Shown here: in pieces, positions 42,361 through 51,701 of the stretch
Numbering within the stretch: the stretch's first letter is position 1
How the letters are laid out: each line of letters begins with the position of its first letter
Assembly: GCA_034437535.1 (NCBI GenBank)
Contig: DAOTTZ010000108.1
Location: 14,260-78,259 of the forward strand
Reading direction: 5' to 3'
DNA: 64,000 bases
From: J038 sp034437535
GTDB taxonomy: Bacteria > Chloroflexota > Anaerolineae > Aggregatilineales > Phototrophicaceae
Made by a program: the position numbers and the translations under genes
The notes under the pieces: generated by a model
What the model saw: the letters and a program-made list of their open reading frames with translations, nothing else
Told to the model about the DNA's origin: nothing
The model's database searches: none

Positions 42361-45195
42361 ATGCCAAGAATCAAAAAATTGCGGTTATTCGCAATTATTT
42401 TTCTGATCGGGATACTTTCCGCCTGTAGTCTGGGCGCATCCCCGGAAGATGATGAGCCGGAAGAAGTCATTGATGTGACATCTATTCCAGCGACCAACAC
42501 ACCAACACCGTCTCGAACGCCGGCCTCACAAGCTGGCATCGCAACCCGGTTGCCGGTGTTAATATCGCCACAACCATTCTTCACGGCTACATCTGTATTT
42601 TCGCCATCTGTATCCACTGCACGCCCGCCGCAACAGCAGGTTCAACCATCTGCAACCAGCCTGCCGGTGAGTGTCTTCATTGTTGATCCAATACCGGGAA
42701 ACGTCGTTTCTGGTAGTCGGGTGCAGGTTATCGGCTCTGCGGTTCATCCCAATTTTCTCCAGTATCAACTGGAATATGGGCCGGACCCTAACCCCGGCAA
42801 TCTCTGGTTCCCGGTGACAACTTCAGTTCAGACGCCAGTCATTAACGGTTTGTTGGGCATCTGGAATACGACCGAAATTAACGATGCGACCTATCAGTTA
42901 AGACTGAAAGTGTTTTTGCGCGATGGTTCTGATGGTGGAACGGTGGTCGTCAACAACATCCGAGTGAGAAATCAAGCTCCCACCCCAGTCCCAACAGCGA
43001 CACCACAGATTCCACGTCCAGTCGCGGCCTTTAACGCCACACCGACCAATGGCAACGCGCCGTTACAGGTGGCATTCAACAATCTGTCTACCGGGCAGAT
43101 CTCATCATACGAATGGAATTTTGGTGATGGCACGACTAGCTCCCAGGCTAACCCTAACCACACATTCAATGTTGCGGGTGATTACACCGTGCGCTTGACC
43201 GTAAACGGGCCAGGGGGAACATCTGAAGTCACACGGCAGGTTAACGTGCGAAATGCTAACCCGCCCATTGCAAATTTCACCGTAGACCGCAGTGAAGGCC
43301 CGGCCCCGTTGGAGGTGCAATTTACCGATGTTTCGACCGGCGGTACGATCACATCCCGGACGTGGAACTTCGGCGACGGCACGACCAGTAACGAAGTCAA
43401 CCCGGTTCATGAGTTTGCACAGGTTGGGAACTACAACGTTATCCTCACGGTGCAAGGGCCAGATGGCACGACCAGTTCTACCCGCCAGATTCGTGTCGGT
43501 GATCCAATTGAGATTGATATTGATGCAGATGTCCGTGCAGAAAATCCGCTGGCCGTTGATCTGCAAGCAAACGTCACCGGTGGATCGGGCCGATTTGTCG
43601 ATTACGACTGGAATTTTGGCAACACGCAAACATTAGAAAATCAGACGCAACCGTCAGCAAGTGTTGAGTATGACACCCCAGGCACTTATACAGTCACGCT
43701 CACTGTGACTGATAGCCGAGGCGATACAAGAACGTCATCAGAAATCATCACGTTGACACTTCCTACAGCAACCCCGGAGCCGACGGAGACACCGTTACCA
43801 ACGGAAACGGCTGTTCCAACCGAGACGCCTATCCCGACGGCAACAGAAGAAGAAACTGCCGTTGCCCAGGTGCCGACAGAGACAGACCAGCCAACGGAAA
43901 CCGCAATTCCAACCGAAACGGAAGTCCCGACCGAGACGCCACTCCCGGACTTAGCAGCTAGCTTCACGTTCGCGCCGGATCCCAACGATCCGTTCACGCT
44001 GACGTTTACCGGGCAGGCCAGCGGTGGCACCGGGAGCTACACCTACAGTTGGGACTTCGGCGACGGCAACGGCGGCACAGGTAATCCGGCCACGCATACT
44101 TACACCAACGCCGGGAGCTATAACGTCACATTGACAGTGGACGACGGGGACAGTCAGGTCACCACGCCGCCGCAGACGGTCGAGATCCAACCGCCGCTCC
44201 CCGACCTGACGGCTACAACTAATGCCAGCCAAGATCCAAATAATCCGTTGACTGTCACGTTCTCAGCAGAGGCCAGCGGCGGCACCGGGAGCTACACCTA
44301 CAGTTGGGACTTCGGCGACGGCAACGGTGGCACAGGTAATCCGGCCACGCACACTTACGCCAACGCTGGGAGCTACACAGCACAAGTGACTATTGATGAT
44401 GGACAGAGTGCCGTTGAAGTGCCTGTTCCAGTCAGCATTTCTCAGCCTGAAGTCGAACCGATTGAACCGGACATTCCAAGTAGTTCGGGCACGATTTCAC
44501 CAATCTTCCAGCAGGGTGCCGCGCAAGAGACCCCGCGTGAGACCACACGTTTCTCTGTCATCGGTGATCAAACCGTAACCAGTGTTAGTTACCTTGATCC
44601 GTTGGCAACGGGAGACTATACACTCTCTGGTACAGAAGACTTGCAACCTGTTATCGATCAGTTCACTGCCAGCAATAGCTTTAGTGAAGAACAATCTGTG
44701 GCGACAGTGCAGGATCTTACCGCACCAAGCGCAGATCCAAATTGTGGTGGGCAATCGACCCTGAGTTGTTACATCAACCAGACCAATCCAAGCATCATTT
44801 TAATTGGTGTCGGTTACCAAGACGCACTCAATGGCACCCCACCAGCACAATTCGAAGCGTCCCTGAATCAGGCGGTACAGGAAGCAATCAGCCTGAATGT
44901 CATCCCAGTTCTGGTGACGACATTGCCGGCGGCTGGGGATGCCAACCTGCAAGCAAACATTGACGCGATCAATACAACGATCTTTAATGTCGCGGCGACG
45001 AATGGTAATCTGCCGGTTCTCAATGTATGGCGGGCATTGAGCACACTGCCGAATAGCGGTGTCAACGGTGCTAACTTGACGGTCGCGCCGGATGGTGCTG
45101 GCTTCATCACAGCAGATTCAACTTTCGGCGCAAACGCCTTTAACTACTACACACTGACGACACTGGATAACATCGTCAGTACAATCTTCCCCTAA
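42361..45195 (+). CDS. PKD-repeat surface lipoprotein with C-terminal SGNH-like domain
   Basis: A 944-residue exported protein. The N-terminus has a lipobox (LIGILSAC, Cys at residue 21), so it should be lipid-anchored. Thr/Pro/Ser-rich linkers separate about five PKD domains: near residues 223-298, 303-380, 383-465, 531-610 and 615-700, with the PKD core WNFGDGTTS or YSWDFGDG. PKD4 and PKD5 are nearly identical at DNA level. The C-terminal 230 residues include VIGDQTVTS, NPSIILIGVGYQDAL and VLVTTLP, a pattern like an SGNH/GDSL hydrolase but with GDQ for the usual GDS. Role is likely adhesion or glycan interaction. It is followed by a terminator. Confidence 0.85.
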   Translation: MPRIKKLRLFAIIFLIGILSACSLGASPEDDEPEEVIDVTSIPATNTPTPSRTPASQAGIATRLPVLISPQPFFTATSVFSPSVSTARPPQQQVQPSATSLPVSVFIVDPIPGNVVSGSRVQVIGSAVHPNFLQYQLEYGPDPNPGNLWFPVTTSVQTPVINGLLGIWNTTEINDATYQLRLKVFLRDGSDGGTVVVNNIRVRNQAPTPVPTATPQIPRPVAAFNATPTNGNAPLQVAFNNLSTGQISSYEWNFGDGTTSSQANPNHTFNVAGDYTVRLTVNGPGGTSEVTRQVNVRNANPPIANFTVDRSEGPAPLEVQFTDVSTGGTITSRTWNFGDGTTSNEVNPVHEFAQVGNYNVILTVQGPDGTTSSTRQIRVGDPIEIDIDADVRAENPLAVDLQANVTGGSGRFVDYDWNFGNTQTLENQTQPSASVEYDTPGTYTVTLTVTDSRGDTRTSSEIITLTLPTATPEPTETPLPTETAVPTETPIPTATEEETAVAQVPTETDQPTETAIPTETEVPTETPLPDLAASFTFAPDPNDPFTLTFTGQASGGTGSYTYSWDFGDGNGGTGNPATHTYTNAGSYNVTLTVDDGDSQVTTPPQTVEIQPPLPDLTATTNASQDPNNPLTVTFSAEASGGTGSYTYSWDFGDGNGGTGNPATHTYANAGSYTAQVTIDDGQSAVEVPVPVSISQPEVEPIEPDIPSSSGTISPIFQQGAAQETPRETTRFSVIGDQTVTSVSYLDPLATGDYTLSGTEDLQPVIDQFTASNSFSEEQSVATVQDLTAPSADPNCGGQSTLSCYINQTNPSIILIGVGYQDALNGTPPAQFEASLNQAVQEAISLNVIPVLVTTLPAAGDANLQANIDAINTTIFNVAATNGNLPVLNVWRALSTLPNSGVNGANLTVAPDGAGFITADSTFGANAFNYYTLTTLDNIVSTIFP
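44016..44120 (+). repeat. PKD-coding direct repeat, copy 1
   Basis: A 105-base unit starting GGCCAGCGG, in frame inside the PKD lipoprotein gene. It matches copy 2 at 44271-44375 with five differences that I could count. The offset of 255 bases is 85 codons, one PKD domain. Confidence 0.9.
44271..44375 (+). repeat. PKD-coding direct repeat, copy 2
   Basis: The second copy of the 105-base unit, ending before sequence that differs from the first domain. Identity falls sharply outside the unit, which suggests gene conversion or a recent local duplication followed by drift of the flanks. Confidence 0.9.
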
Positions 45196-45206
45196 AGTAA
45201 TTCATC

Positions 45207-45240
45207 CATCAGGGAGAGCGTGCCTATTCTCCCTGATGCT
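45207..45240 (+). terminator. Intrinsic terminator after the PKD gene
   Basis: An 11-bp perfect stem (CATCAGGGAGA at 45207-45217, TCTCCCTGATG at 45228-45238) followed by CTTTACT. It lies 12 bases after the stop codon; the U-tract is short. Confidence 0.7.
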
Positions 45241-45263
45241 TTACTATCTATAAAGATAAGATC

Positions 45264-46271
45264 ATGCAAAAACTTGAAATCGAAACACACCAGGGATTAG
45301 AAGACCTGTGTTTGCAAGATATACAATCATGCCTGGATACGAATGATTACTACGACCTGGTGGCTCACGATAACGGGACTCTTACACTTACGTATCTTGG
45401 GGCATTGCAAAGGCTAGAAAATCTAACACTGGCAATCGCGGCTTATGTCCTGCTGGATTATGACATCCCCAGGCCGAAGGCTTTGTTGGGCCAACAAAAT
45501 TTTGACCGTTTGATCAACACCCTTGAGTCTATTCTGGCTTTATCATCTTTTTCGTCGTTTCATCTCAACGCGGCAGGATCTAATTCTTCCGTTATGAAGC
45601 GCATTAAAGCCAACATCAGCCAGCGTATTGCGCTCCCGCATGATGATGACCAGGCGGATTTACTTATTCGGATCCGAAAGCATCGTGGGCAATGGCAGGT
45701 ATTGATCCGGACGACTGCTAGACCGTTGATGACACGGCAATGGCGAGTTGAAGATATGCCAGGTGCGCTGAGTGGGCCAGTCGCCAGAGCGATGAATCGC
45801 TTAGTACCCATCCATCCACATACAACATATATCAACCTCATGAGTGGGTCTGGCACGCTCATGGCGGAGATAGACCAGCACCCCGCACGGAAAATTGGCA
45901 TTGATAATGACGCCTTTGCAATCCGCAAGGCAACGACAAATCTTGATGCTAACGGCCATTTTATACTGGCAGATGCCACCTGTACGCCGCTAGTATCGCA
46001 AGTCGCTGATGTCATAACAAGCGATCTGCCATTCGGTCAATTAGTTGGATCACACGAGCATAACAAGCACCTCTATCCAGCGGTTCTACGTGAGATTTAC
46101 CGGTTATTGCGGCCTGGGGCTTATGCTGTTTTAATTACTCATGAGGTCAGGTTGCTGGATCGTATTCTTGCAGATCAGAGCCTTTGGTGGCACCTGCAAG
46201 AGAAGCGAATGATTGAGCTTCGCGGCTTGCACCCGAGAGTTTACGTTTTGCAGAAAACTGAATTATCATAG
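45264..46271 (+). CDS. THUMP/UPF0020-type RNA methyltransferase
   Basis: A 335-residue protein. The N-terminal part (1-150) resembles the THUMP region of TrmN/RlmL-like enzymes, and the C-terminal Rossmann domain has INLMSGSGTLMAEI (SAM loop), IGIDNDAFAI, and motif IV SDLPFGQLVGSH, where the DLPFG form is typical of N2-guanine tRNA or rRNA methyltransferases. The exact target cannot be fixed; tRNA guanine-6 (TrmN) is the closest in size. It is flanked by a terminator upstream and by lipoprotein genes, so its link to the surface genes is positional only. Confidence 0.78.
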   Translation: MQKLEIETHQGLEDLCLQDIQSCLDTNDYYDLVAHDNGTLTLTYLGALQRLENLTLAIAAYVLLDYDIPRPKALLGQQNFDRLINTLESILALSSFSSFHLNAAGSNSSVMKRIKANISQRIALPHDDDQADLLIRIRKHRGQWQVLIRTTARPLMTRQWRVEDMPGALSGPVARAMNRLVPIHPHTTYINLMSGSGTLMAEIDQHPARKIGIDNDAFAIRKATTNLDANGHFILADATCTPLVSQVADVITSDLPFGQLVGSHEHNKHLYPAVLREIYRLLRPGAYAVLITHEVRLLDRILADQSLWWHLQEKRMIELRGLHPRVYVLQKTELS

Positions 46272-46369
46272 GTAGTCGAGGATGCTCGTGCAGTTCGCTT
46301 CATGGTGATGAGCGGGGCGATAGTGGTTTTTCCGAATGGTTTACGATGATTTATAAAGGCATCTGTAAT

Positions 46370-47941
46370 ATGTGGCGTGTCTTCGCTGTTTTGAGTCTTT
46401 TTTTGATCACGAGTTGTAGCACCGAAGAAGTCCCGGTTATTTTGGTTCGGGTTCAAGTTGATAATTCGGAGTATGTTTATCAGTACACCGAGCCGATTAC
46501 GGTCGGTGATTTTTTGGATGAGGCAGAAATTGAAATGGATCCGCTTGACCGAGTTTACCCGGAAGAATGGACCCAGATCTACGACGAGATGCGCATTACT
46601 GTCGTCCGGGTGGAAGAAGACGAATATTGTGAAGAAGAAACGATCTCGTTTGACCAGCAAACTCAACTTGTTGAAGGTTTAGAAGGTGAACAGCGGATTG
46701 GTCAGCGTGGTGAAAATGGCATTGAGCAGGTTTGCTACCGGGTACGGGTTGAGAATGGCGTGCAACAGGAGCCAGTCGAGACACGACGGGTCACAATTAA
46801 AGAGCCAGTAGATGAAATTGTTTTTGTCCGCCCGGAAGATGACCTTGAGCCAGTTCCGATTGATGGCACATTAGCTTACATCAGCAATAGTAACGCCTGG
46901 ATTATTCGTGGGAACACGTCGTTCAAGCGACCACTTACGACATCGGGTGATCTTGATAATCGCGTATTTACGTTGTCAACTGATGGCCGGCAACTGCTTT
47001 TTTCTCGTTCTACATCAGATGATGCCACGTTTAATCAATTGTGGTACGCACCTGATACAGTCTCACCAGAACCAGAATTTATTCAACTGGTGCCACAAGA
47101 TGTACTACACGCTGATTGGGTTCCAAACCAACCGAATACTTTCAGTTACTCTACCGCAGAAAGACGAGACGCCGCACCCGGTTGGCGAGCCTTCAACGAT
47201 TTATGGTTGATGTCGATCAATCCAGAGACGGGCCAACAGATCAATATTGACCCCGTACTTGAAGAGTCATCAGGGGGGATTGCTGGTTGGTGGGGCACAG
47301 AGTTTATCTGGTCACCAGATGGCACCCGGTTAGCCTGGGTACAGGCGGATCGAATCGGCTTGGTTGACCTGGATAACGGAGCATTAGATGATGCGTTGCT
47401 TGAGTACGTCTTTTACAACACCCTGCAAGATTGGTCATGGCGCACATCGGTATCCTGGTCTCCAGATAGTCAATTGCTCCTGGCGACGACGCATGGTGAC
47501 CCAATTGGTGATGAGCGTCCAGAAGCCAGCCCGGTCTTCGATGTTGATGTCGTCGCGGCGGACGGCTCATATGGTGCGACGGTAATCGAGCGTGCCGGCA
47601 TATGGGCCACCCCTCAGTTCTCGCCACCTGTCGATGGTACCGATACCGAGGGGTTTATCGCTTATCTGCAAGCAAGAGAATGGGCATCGAGCATCAATGG
47701 AGCTTACGATCTTATCGTTGCAGATCGCGATGGAAGTAATGCCAGAATCATATTCCCGCCAGATGATGATCAACCAGGGTTGACTGAAGCCTCCTTCGCG
47801 CAACACTTCACCTGGAGTCCTGATGGTCGTCAGATCGCTTTGATCTATCTGGGTAATCTATGGGTGGTTGATGTAGACACCGGGAACGCCTATCAAATCA
47901 CGCAAGACGGTAATGCTTCGAAACCGGTCTGGGCACGATGA
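46370..47941 (+). CDS. Lipoprotein with YabE-like DUF348, G5 and beta-propeller domains
   Basis: A 523-residue exported lipoprotein: start MWRVFAVLSLFLITSCS with the lipobox cysteine at residue 16 (ATG 46370; ATG 46346 upstream would add eight residues). Residues 20-75 form a ubiquitin-like DUF348 domain (VQVDNSEYVYQYTEPITVGD), 80-150 a G5 domain (QTQLVEGLEGEQRIGQRG, then NGIEQVCYRVRVENG). The rest (160-523) is a TolB/PD40-like propeller with repeats such as WSPDGTRLAWV and WSPDSQLLLAT. G5 binds N-acetylglucosamine glycans and DUF348-G5 occur in Rpf-like wall enzymes, but the enzyme domain is absent. It overlaps the following ligase fusion by four bases. Confidence 0.82.
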   Translation: MWRVFAVLSLFLITSCSTEEVPVILVRVQVDNSEYVYQYTEPITVGDFLDEAEIEMDPLDRVYPEEWTQIYDEMRITVVRVEEDEYCEEETISFDQQTQLVEGLEGEQRIGQRGENGIEQVCYRVRVENGVQQEPVETRRVTIKEPVDEIVFVRPEDDLEPVPIDGTLAYISNSNAWIIRGNTSFKRPLTTSGDLDNRVFTLSTDGRQLLFSRSTSDDATFNQLWYAPDTVSPEPEFIQLVPQDVLHADWVPNQPNTFSYSTAERRDAAPGWRAFNDLWLMSINPETGQQINIDPVLEESSGGIAGWWGTEFIWSPDGTRLAWVQADRIGLVDLDNGALDDALLEYVFYNTLQDWSWRTSVSWSPDSQLLLATTHGDPIGDERPEASPVFDVDVVAADGSYGATVIERAGIWATPQFSPPVDGTDTEGFIAYLQAREWASSINGAYDLIVADRDGSNARIIFPPDDDQPGLTEASFAQHFTWSPDGRQIALIYLGNLWVVDVDTGNAYQITQDGNASKPVWAR

Positions 47942-50900
47942 CGCGCCGCACAGTCATATTTGTATTGTCGGTCGTCGCACTAGCTGGGAGCCTGACGGCG
48001 ACGTTGGCATCCGTCCAAATGCGGGATTGGAGCCTGCGCGGCTACGTTGACCCAACTCAGACTATTGACTTGCCATTTCAAATTCCGCGCTTTGGCGTTA
48101 ATGCCGATCTCTTTCAATATGATGATGAGATGCTTACACGGCAACTCGACCGTATGGATCAACTGGGGGTGCTTTGGGTTCGGCAAATTGTTGATCAAAC
48201 AAAGTTGAGCCGGGGTGATGGCACTTATACCTGGTCAACGCTTGATCGTATCGTTCGGACGATGGCAGACTATGATGATATGAACCTTGTCGTCGTCCTG
48301 ATCCGGTCTGGGGATGACACCTGTGCAAACTGTGTATGGACTCCACCAGATGATTTAGAGGACTATCTGACATTTGTAGATGCACTAGCCGCACGCTATG
48401 CAACGGATATTGATTATTACCAAATCTGGGATGAGCCGAATATTCGATTGGCCTGGGGTGGCAATCATCCACAAGTGACCCGCTATGCGGCCATGCTTTC
48501 TGAGGCTTATGATCGCATTTATCAGCAGGATGCTTCTGCTTACGTCATTGCGGCGGCACTCGCCCCAACGACAGAAACCGGCCCACAGAATTTGAGTGAT
48601 CTGTTATACCTGGAGCAGCTCTATCATTTAGGCATCGCAGAATACTCTGACGCTATCGCCGCTAAGCCTTATGGGTTTGATCATCCACCGGATGACCGGA
48701 GGGTCACGCCTGATCATCTCAATTTTTCTCGTTTTGTTGCTCTGCGTGAAGTTATGATTGCACATGGCGATCAAGACAAGCACCTATGGGCTAGCAATTT
48801 CGGTTGGAATACTGCCGCCGGGTCGATCTGGGGACAGGTAACGGTCGAACAACAACGCATCTATACTCTGGATGCTTTCTCACGCATAGCCCATGAATGG
48901 CCTTATGCCGGCGGGATGATCTTGCAAGAATGGCAACCAGATCTGCCGGCAGATGACCCGCGTTGGGGTTTTGCCCTCATCGATCATGATGATCAACCTA
49001 CTGAGTTATATCAAACATTACAAAATGCCGACCTGAGTACACAGAATCAAACAAGTGGTTTATATCCACCTCAGAATGCATTTGCGACTTACCAGGGCAC
49101 CTGGTCATTTTCAACTTTAGGGGCTGATATTGGCTGGTTAGATGATAGCCGAGCAACATTTACATTCACCGGAGAGCGCGTCGCATTAGTCACTCGCCAG
49201 GCAGATTACGTCACTAATCTATACGCTACTATTGACGGTGGCCCTGCAAACGCACTCCCACAAGACATCAACGGCAATTCTTTCTTGCTACTTAAAAGCG
49301 ATGCGCTGACGCCTGAGCTTACACCGGTTATCGTCGCTGATGACCTCGACCACGTAACGCACGAACTGGAATTAGTCGCAGACGAATTAATTCCTGCTGA
49401 GGCACAGAGTCGTTATCCAATTGTCGGCTATGCTGTCCTTTTAGATGATCTGGCGGAGCCGTATAACCAGCAGATTCGAATTGGCTGGATCGCTGTTATT
49501 GTCAGTGCGCTTGCTACAGTCTTGACGATAACAGCATCGCCGTTCCGTGCGATGAATCATCGCGCCGTGATTTTTTACAATCAATGGCGTGCTATTTCAC
49601 AGCTTATGGTAACTGGGGTGGTCTCAGTGGCGTTGATGCTCAATATGTTCTTGACTTGGCAAGATGGTATCCCGCAACTTTTACGTCGCGAGTCGGTTAA
49701 TCTGGCATTTTCCATATTCACAGCGGGTGTATTGTACTGGAATAGTTTACCGTTTTTTCTGACCGTCTTATTGATTGGTACCTTATTCTGGCTGATTTAT
49801 CAACGCATTGAGCATGGACTGTTATTGGTCATCTTCTGGGCACCGTTCTTCCTTTTCCCGGTTGAGCTTTATCAGTTCGCATTCCCAGTTGCGGAAGTTA
49901 TCCTTTGGATTACGATTTTGGCCTGGGGCATTCGTATGCTTGCGGCGATTGGACGTATTCAACAGACCACAATCCCCCTTTATCGCAATCGCTATGTTAA
50001 ATTGCATCGTATCGACTTTATTGTGATTGGTCTGGTGCTTCTAGGGGCCTTGGCATTGTCCTGGTCGGAGCGTCTAAGTGTCGCATTGACCGATTACCGC
50101 ACATTATTCATCCAGCCGGCTTTATTTTATCTGATGATCCGTACAACAATCCGAGATTGGCATGGTTACTCTCGATTGATCTACGCATTAATCGCCAGCG
50201 GATTTGTTGTAGCAATTGTTGGCCTTGTACAGTGGATTCAAGGCGATGTCATCACCGCAGAAGAAGGCACACGTCGCCTTGCCAGTGTGTATGGTTCCCC
50301 GAATAATGCTGGATTGTTATTTGGTCGCATAATTCCATTGCTATTCACATTGATTCTGGTGTCTCGTTTGCGACAACTACGGACAATTCTACTGGTACCA
50401 GGTTTAGCAACGATTAGTCTTGCGCTACTCCTGACGCAGAGTGCAGGAGCGTTGTTCCTCGGTGTGCCGGTCGGGGTTATCGTAGTGATCTTCCTGGTAT
50501 ATCGACAACGGTCTGTATTGCCCATTTTGGGGCTTATCCTGGTTGGTGTCATCGGGTTGGCTCTGGCCGCACAGACTCCCCGTTTTGATCGTCTTACAGA
50601 TTTATCTTCCGGCACTAACTTTTACCGTATTCGCGTCTGGCAGAGCACGGCTGAAATCCTGTCAGATCATCCGGTGACAGGGCTAGGGCTGGATCAATTC
50701 TTGTATGACTTTCGCGGTGAGTACATTATGCCTGATGCATGGGAAGAACCAGAGTTATCGCATCCGCATAACATCCTGCTTGATTTTTGGGTGAGGTTTG
50801 GTCTATCTGGTGTAATCGCTTTATTCACCTTGATCGCCTTGATCGCTTTAGAGATTCGACGTTCATTACGAACAACGATAAGGGATTCCCTGGGTTTCGC

Positions 50901-51060
50901 GCTCATTGTCGGATCCGCCGCCAGCCTTGCCAGCCTATTGGCACATGGGATGATCGACAATAGCATCTTTGTGATTGACCTTGCTTATATCTTCATGTTG
51001 TTGATTGCCGTCCTGGCGAATAACGGTGCTATTGACGAGAGAAGCCAGAAAATGGTGTAA
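47938..51060 (+). CDS. Glycoside-hydrolase-like domain fused to O-antigen ligase
   Basis: A 1040-residue protein. After an N-terminal helix (residues 5-25), residues 50-370 resemble a clan GH-A TIM barrel: YYQIWDEPNIRLAWGG has the acid/base glutamate (E166), but the expected second glutamate lies in HLWASNFGWN, where the usual TE.GW reads S286-N287-F-G-W. A beta-sandwich-like part follows. Residues 515-1035 hold ten or more membrane helices with the Wzy_C signature LSHPHNILLDFW near 940 and an arginine-bearing loop (NFYRIRVWQST). The barrel side would face outside. The fused ligase would polymerise or attach a surface glycan. The GH part may be a sugar-binding, non-catalytic module. Confidence 0.75.
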   Translation: MTRRTVIFVLSVVALAGSLTATLASVQMRDWSLRGYVDPTQTIDLPFQIPRFGVNADLFQYDDEMLTRQLDRMDQLGVLWVRQIVDQTKLSRGDGTYTWSTLDRIVRTMADYDDMNLVVVLIRSGDDTCANCVWTPPDDLEDYLTFVDALAARYATDIDYYQIWDEPNIRLAWGGNHPQVTRYAAMLSEAYDRIYQQDASAYVIAAALAPTTETGPQNLSDLLYLEQLYHLGIAEYSDAIAAKPYGFDHPPDDRRVTPDHLNFSRFVALREVMIAHGDQDKHLWASNFGWNTAAGSIWGQVTVEQQRIYTLDAFSRIAHEWPYAGGMILQEWQPDLPADDPRWGFALIDHDDQPTELYQTLQNADLSTQNQTSGLYPPQNAFATYQGTWSFSTLGADIGWLDDSRATFTFTGERVALVTRQADYVTNLYATIDGGPANALPQDINGNSFLLLKSDALTPELTPVIVADDLDHVTHELELVADELIPAEAQSRYPIVGYAVLLDDLAEPYNQQIRIGWIAVIVSALATVLTITASPFRAMNHRAVIFYNQWRAISQLMVTGVVSVALMLNMFLTWQDGIPQLLRRESVNLAFSIFTAGVLYWNSLPFFLTVLLIGTLFWLIYQRIEHGLLLVIFWAPFFLFPVELYQFAFPVAEVILWITILAWGIRMLAAIGRIQQTTIPLYRNRYVKLHRIDFIVIGLVLLGALALSWSERLSVALTDYRTLFIQPALFYLMIRTTIRDWHGYSRLIYALIASGFVVAIVGLVQWIQGDVITAEEGTRRLASVYGSPNNAGLLFGRIIPLLFTLILVSRLRQLRTILLVPGLATISLALLLTQSAGALFLGVPVGVIVVIFLVYRQRSVLPILGLILVGVIGLALAAQTPRFDRLTDLSSGTNFYRIRVWQSTAEILSDHPVTGLGLDQFLYDFRGEYIMPDAWEEPELSHPHNILLDFWVRFGLSGVIALFTLIALIALEIRRSLRTTIRDSLGFALIVGSAASLASLLAHGMIDNSIFVIDLAYIFMLLIAVLANNGAIDERSQKMV

Positions 51061-51083
51061 TACGACTATAGGAGCGTATAATT

Positions 51084-51644
51084 ATGATGCAAGCGACAAT
51101 CAACAACATCCTCATTACTGTTGTTCAGGATGATCTGCTAACACTCGCGGTTGATGCTTGTGTGATAGTCACAGATCCAAATCTCACGTTGCCCGATAAG
51201 TTGAAGCGCGTGGCCGGTGCCCCGCTTGAGAAGGAAACCGAACGCATCGGATGGTCTGATATTGGAAGTGCGGTAATGACATCAGCCGGCGCGATGCCTG
51301 ACGTGCTGAAACTGATCCATGCCGTTGGGCCGCGTTGGGGCGAAGGGGCGGAACGCGGCAAACTTGCTAACCTCACCTGGGAATGTCTTCGTATTGCGGA
51401 AAATGCACAACTGCGCTCGATTGCCTTTCCGCCGATTTCTGTTGGCACATTGGGCTATCCACTCGAAGCGTGTGCGACAATTATGATTGAACGCATCATC
51501 GACTACACATTCGAAGACGTCAACTTTCTTAAGCGTGTTATGCTCTGCACGCCGGATGATGCCACTTACACCGCGTTTACAAGCGAATTTCAGTCACAGT
51601 TAGATGACCTTGATATTGATGATGATCACATTGTCACTGTTTGA
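51084..51644 (+). CDS. Macrodomain protein
   Basis: A 186-residue protein with a macrodomain, the ADP-ribose-binding fold. Visible points are ITVVQDDLLTLAVDACVIVTD, AVMTSAGAMPDVLKLIHAVGPRW and the conserved IAFPPISVGTLGYPLE, with a helical C-terminus and acidic tail. The loop that is usually NAAN reads VTDPNL, so the typical catalytic asparagines of MacroD-type hydrolases are missing or moved. It has a TAGGAG ribosome binding site and lies 23 bases after the ligase fusion. Its place among glycan genes is unexplained. Confidence 0.82.
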   Translation: MMQATINNILITVVQDDLLTLAVDACVIVTDPNLTLPDKLKRVAGAPLEKETERIGWSDIGSAVMTSAGAMPDVLKLIHAVGPRWGEGAERGKLANLTWECLRIAENAQLRSIAFPPISVGTLGYPLEACATIMIERIIDYTFEDVNFLKRVMLCTPDDATYTAFTSEFQSQLDDLDIDDDHIVTV

Positions 51645-51701
51645 ATCCGTCTGGCTCGATGGTAAACTGTCCGGGGTGTAAACAGTCTAGGGAGAGCCAT
51701 T

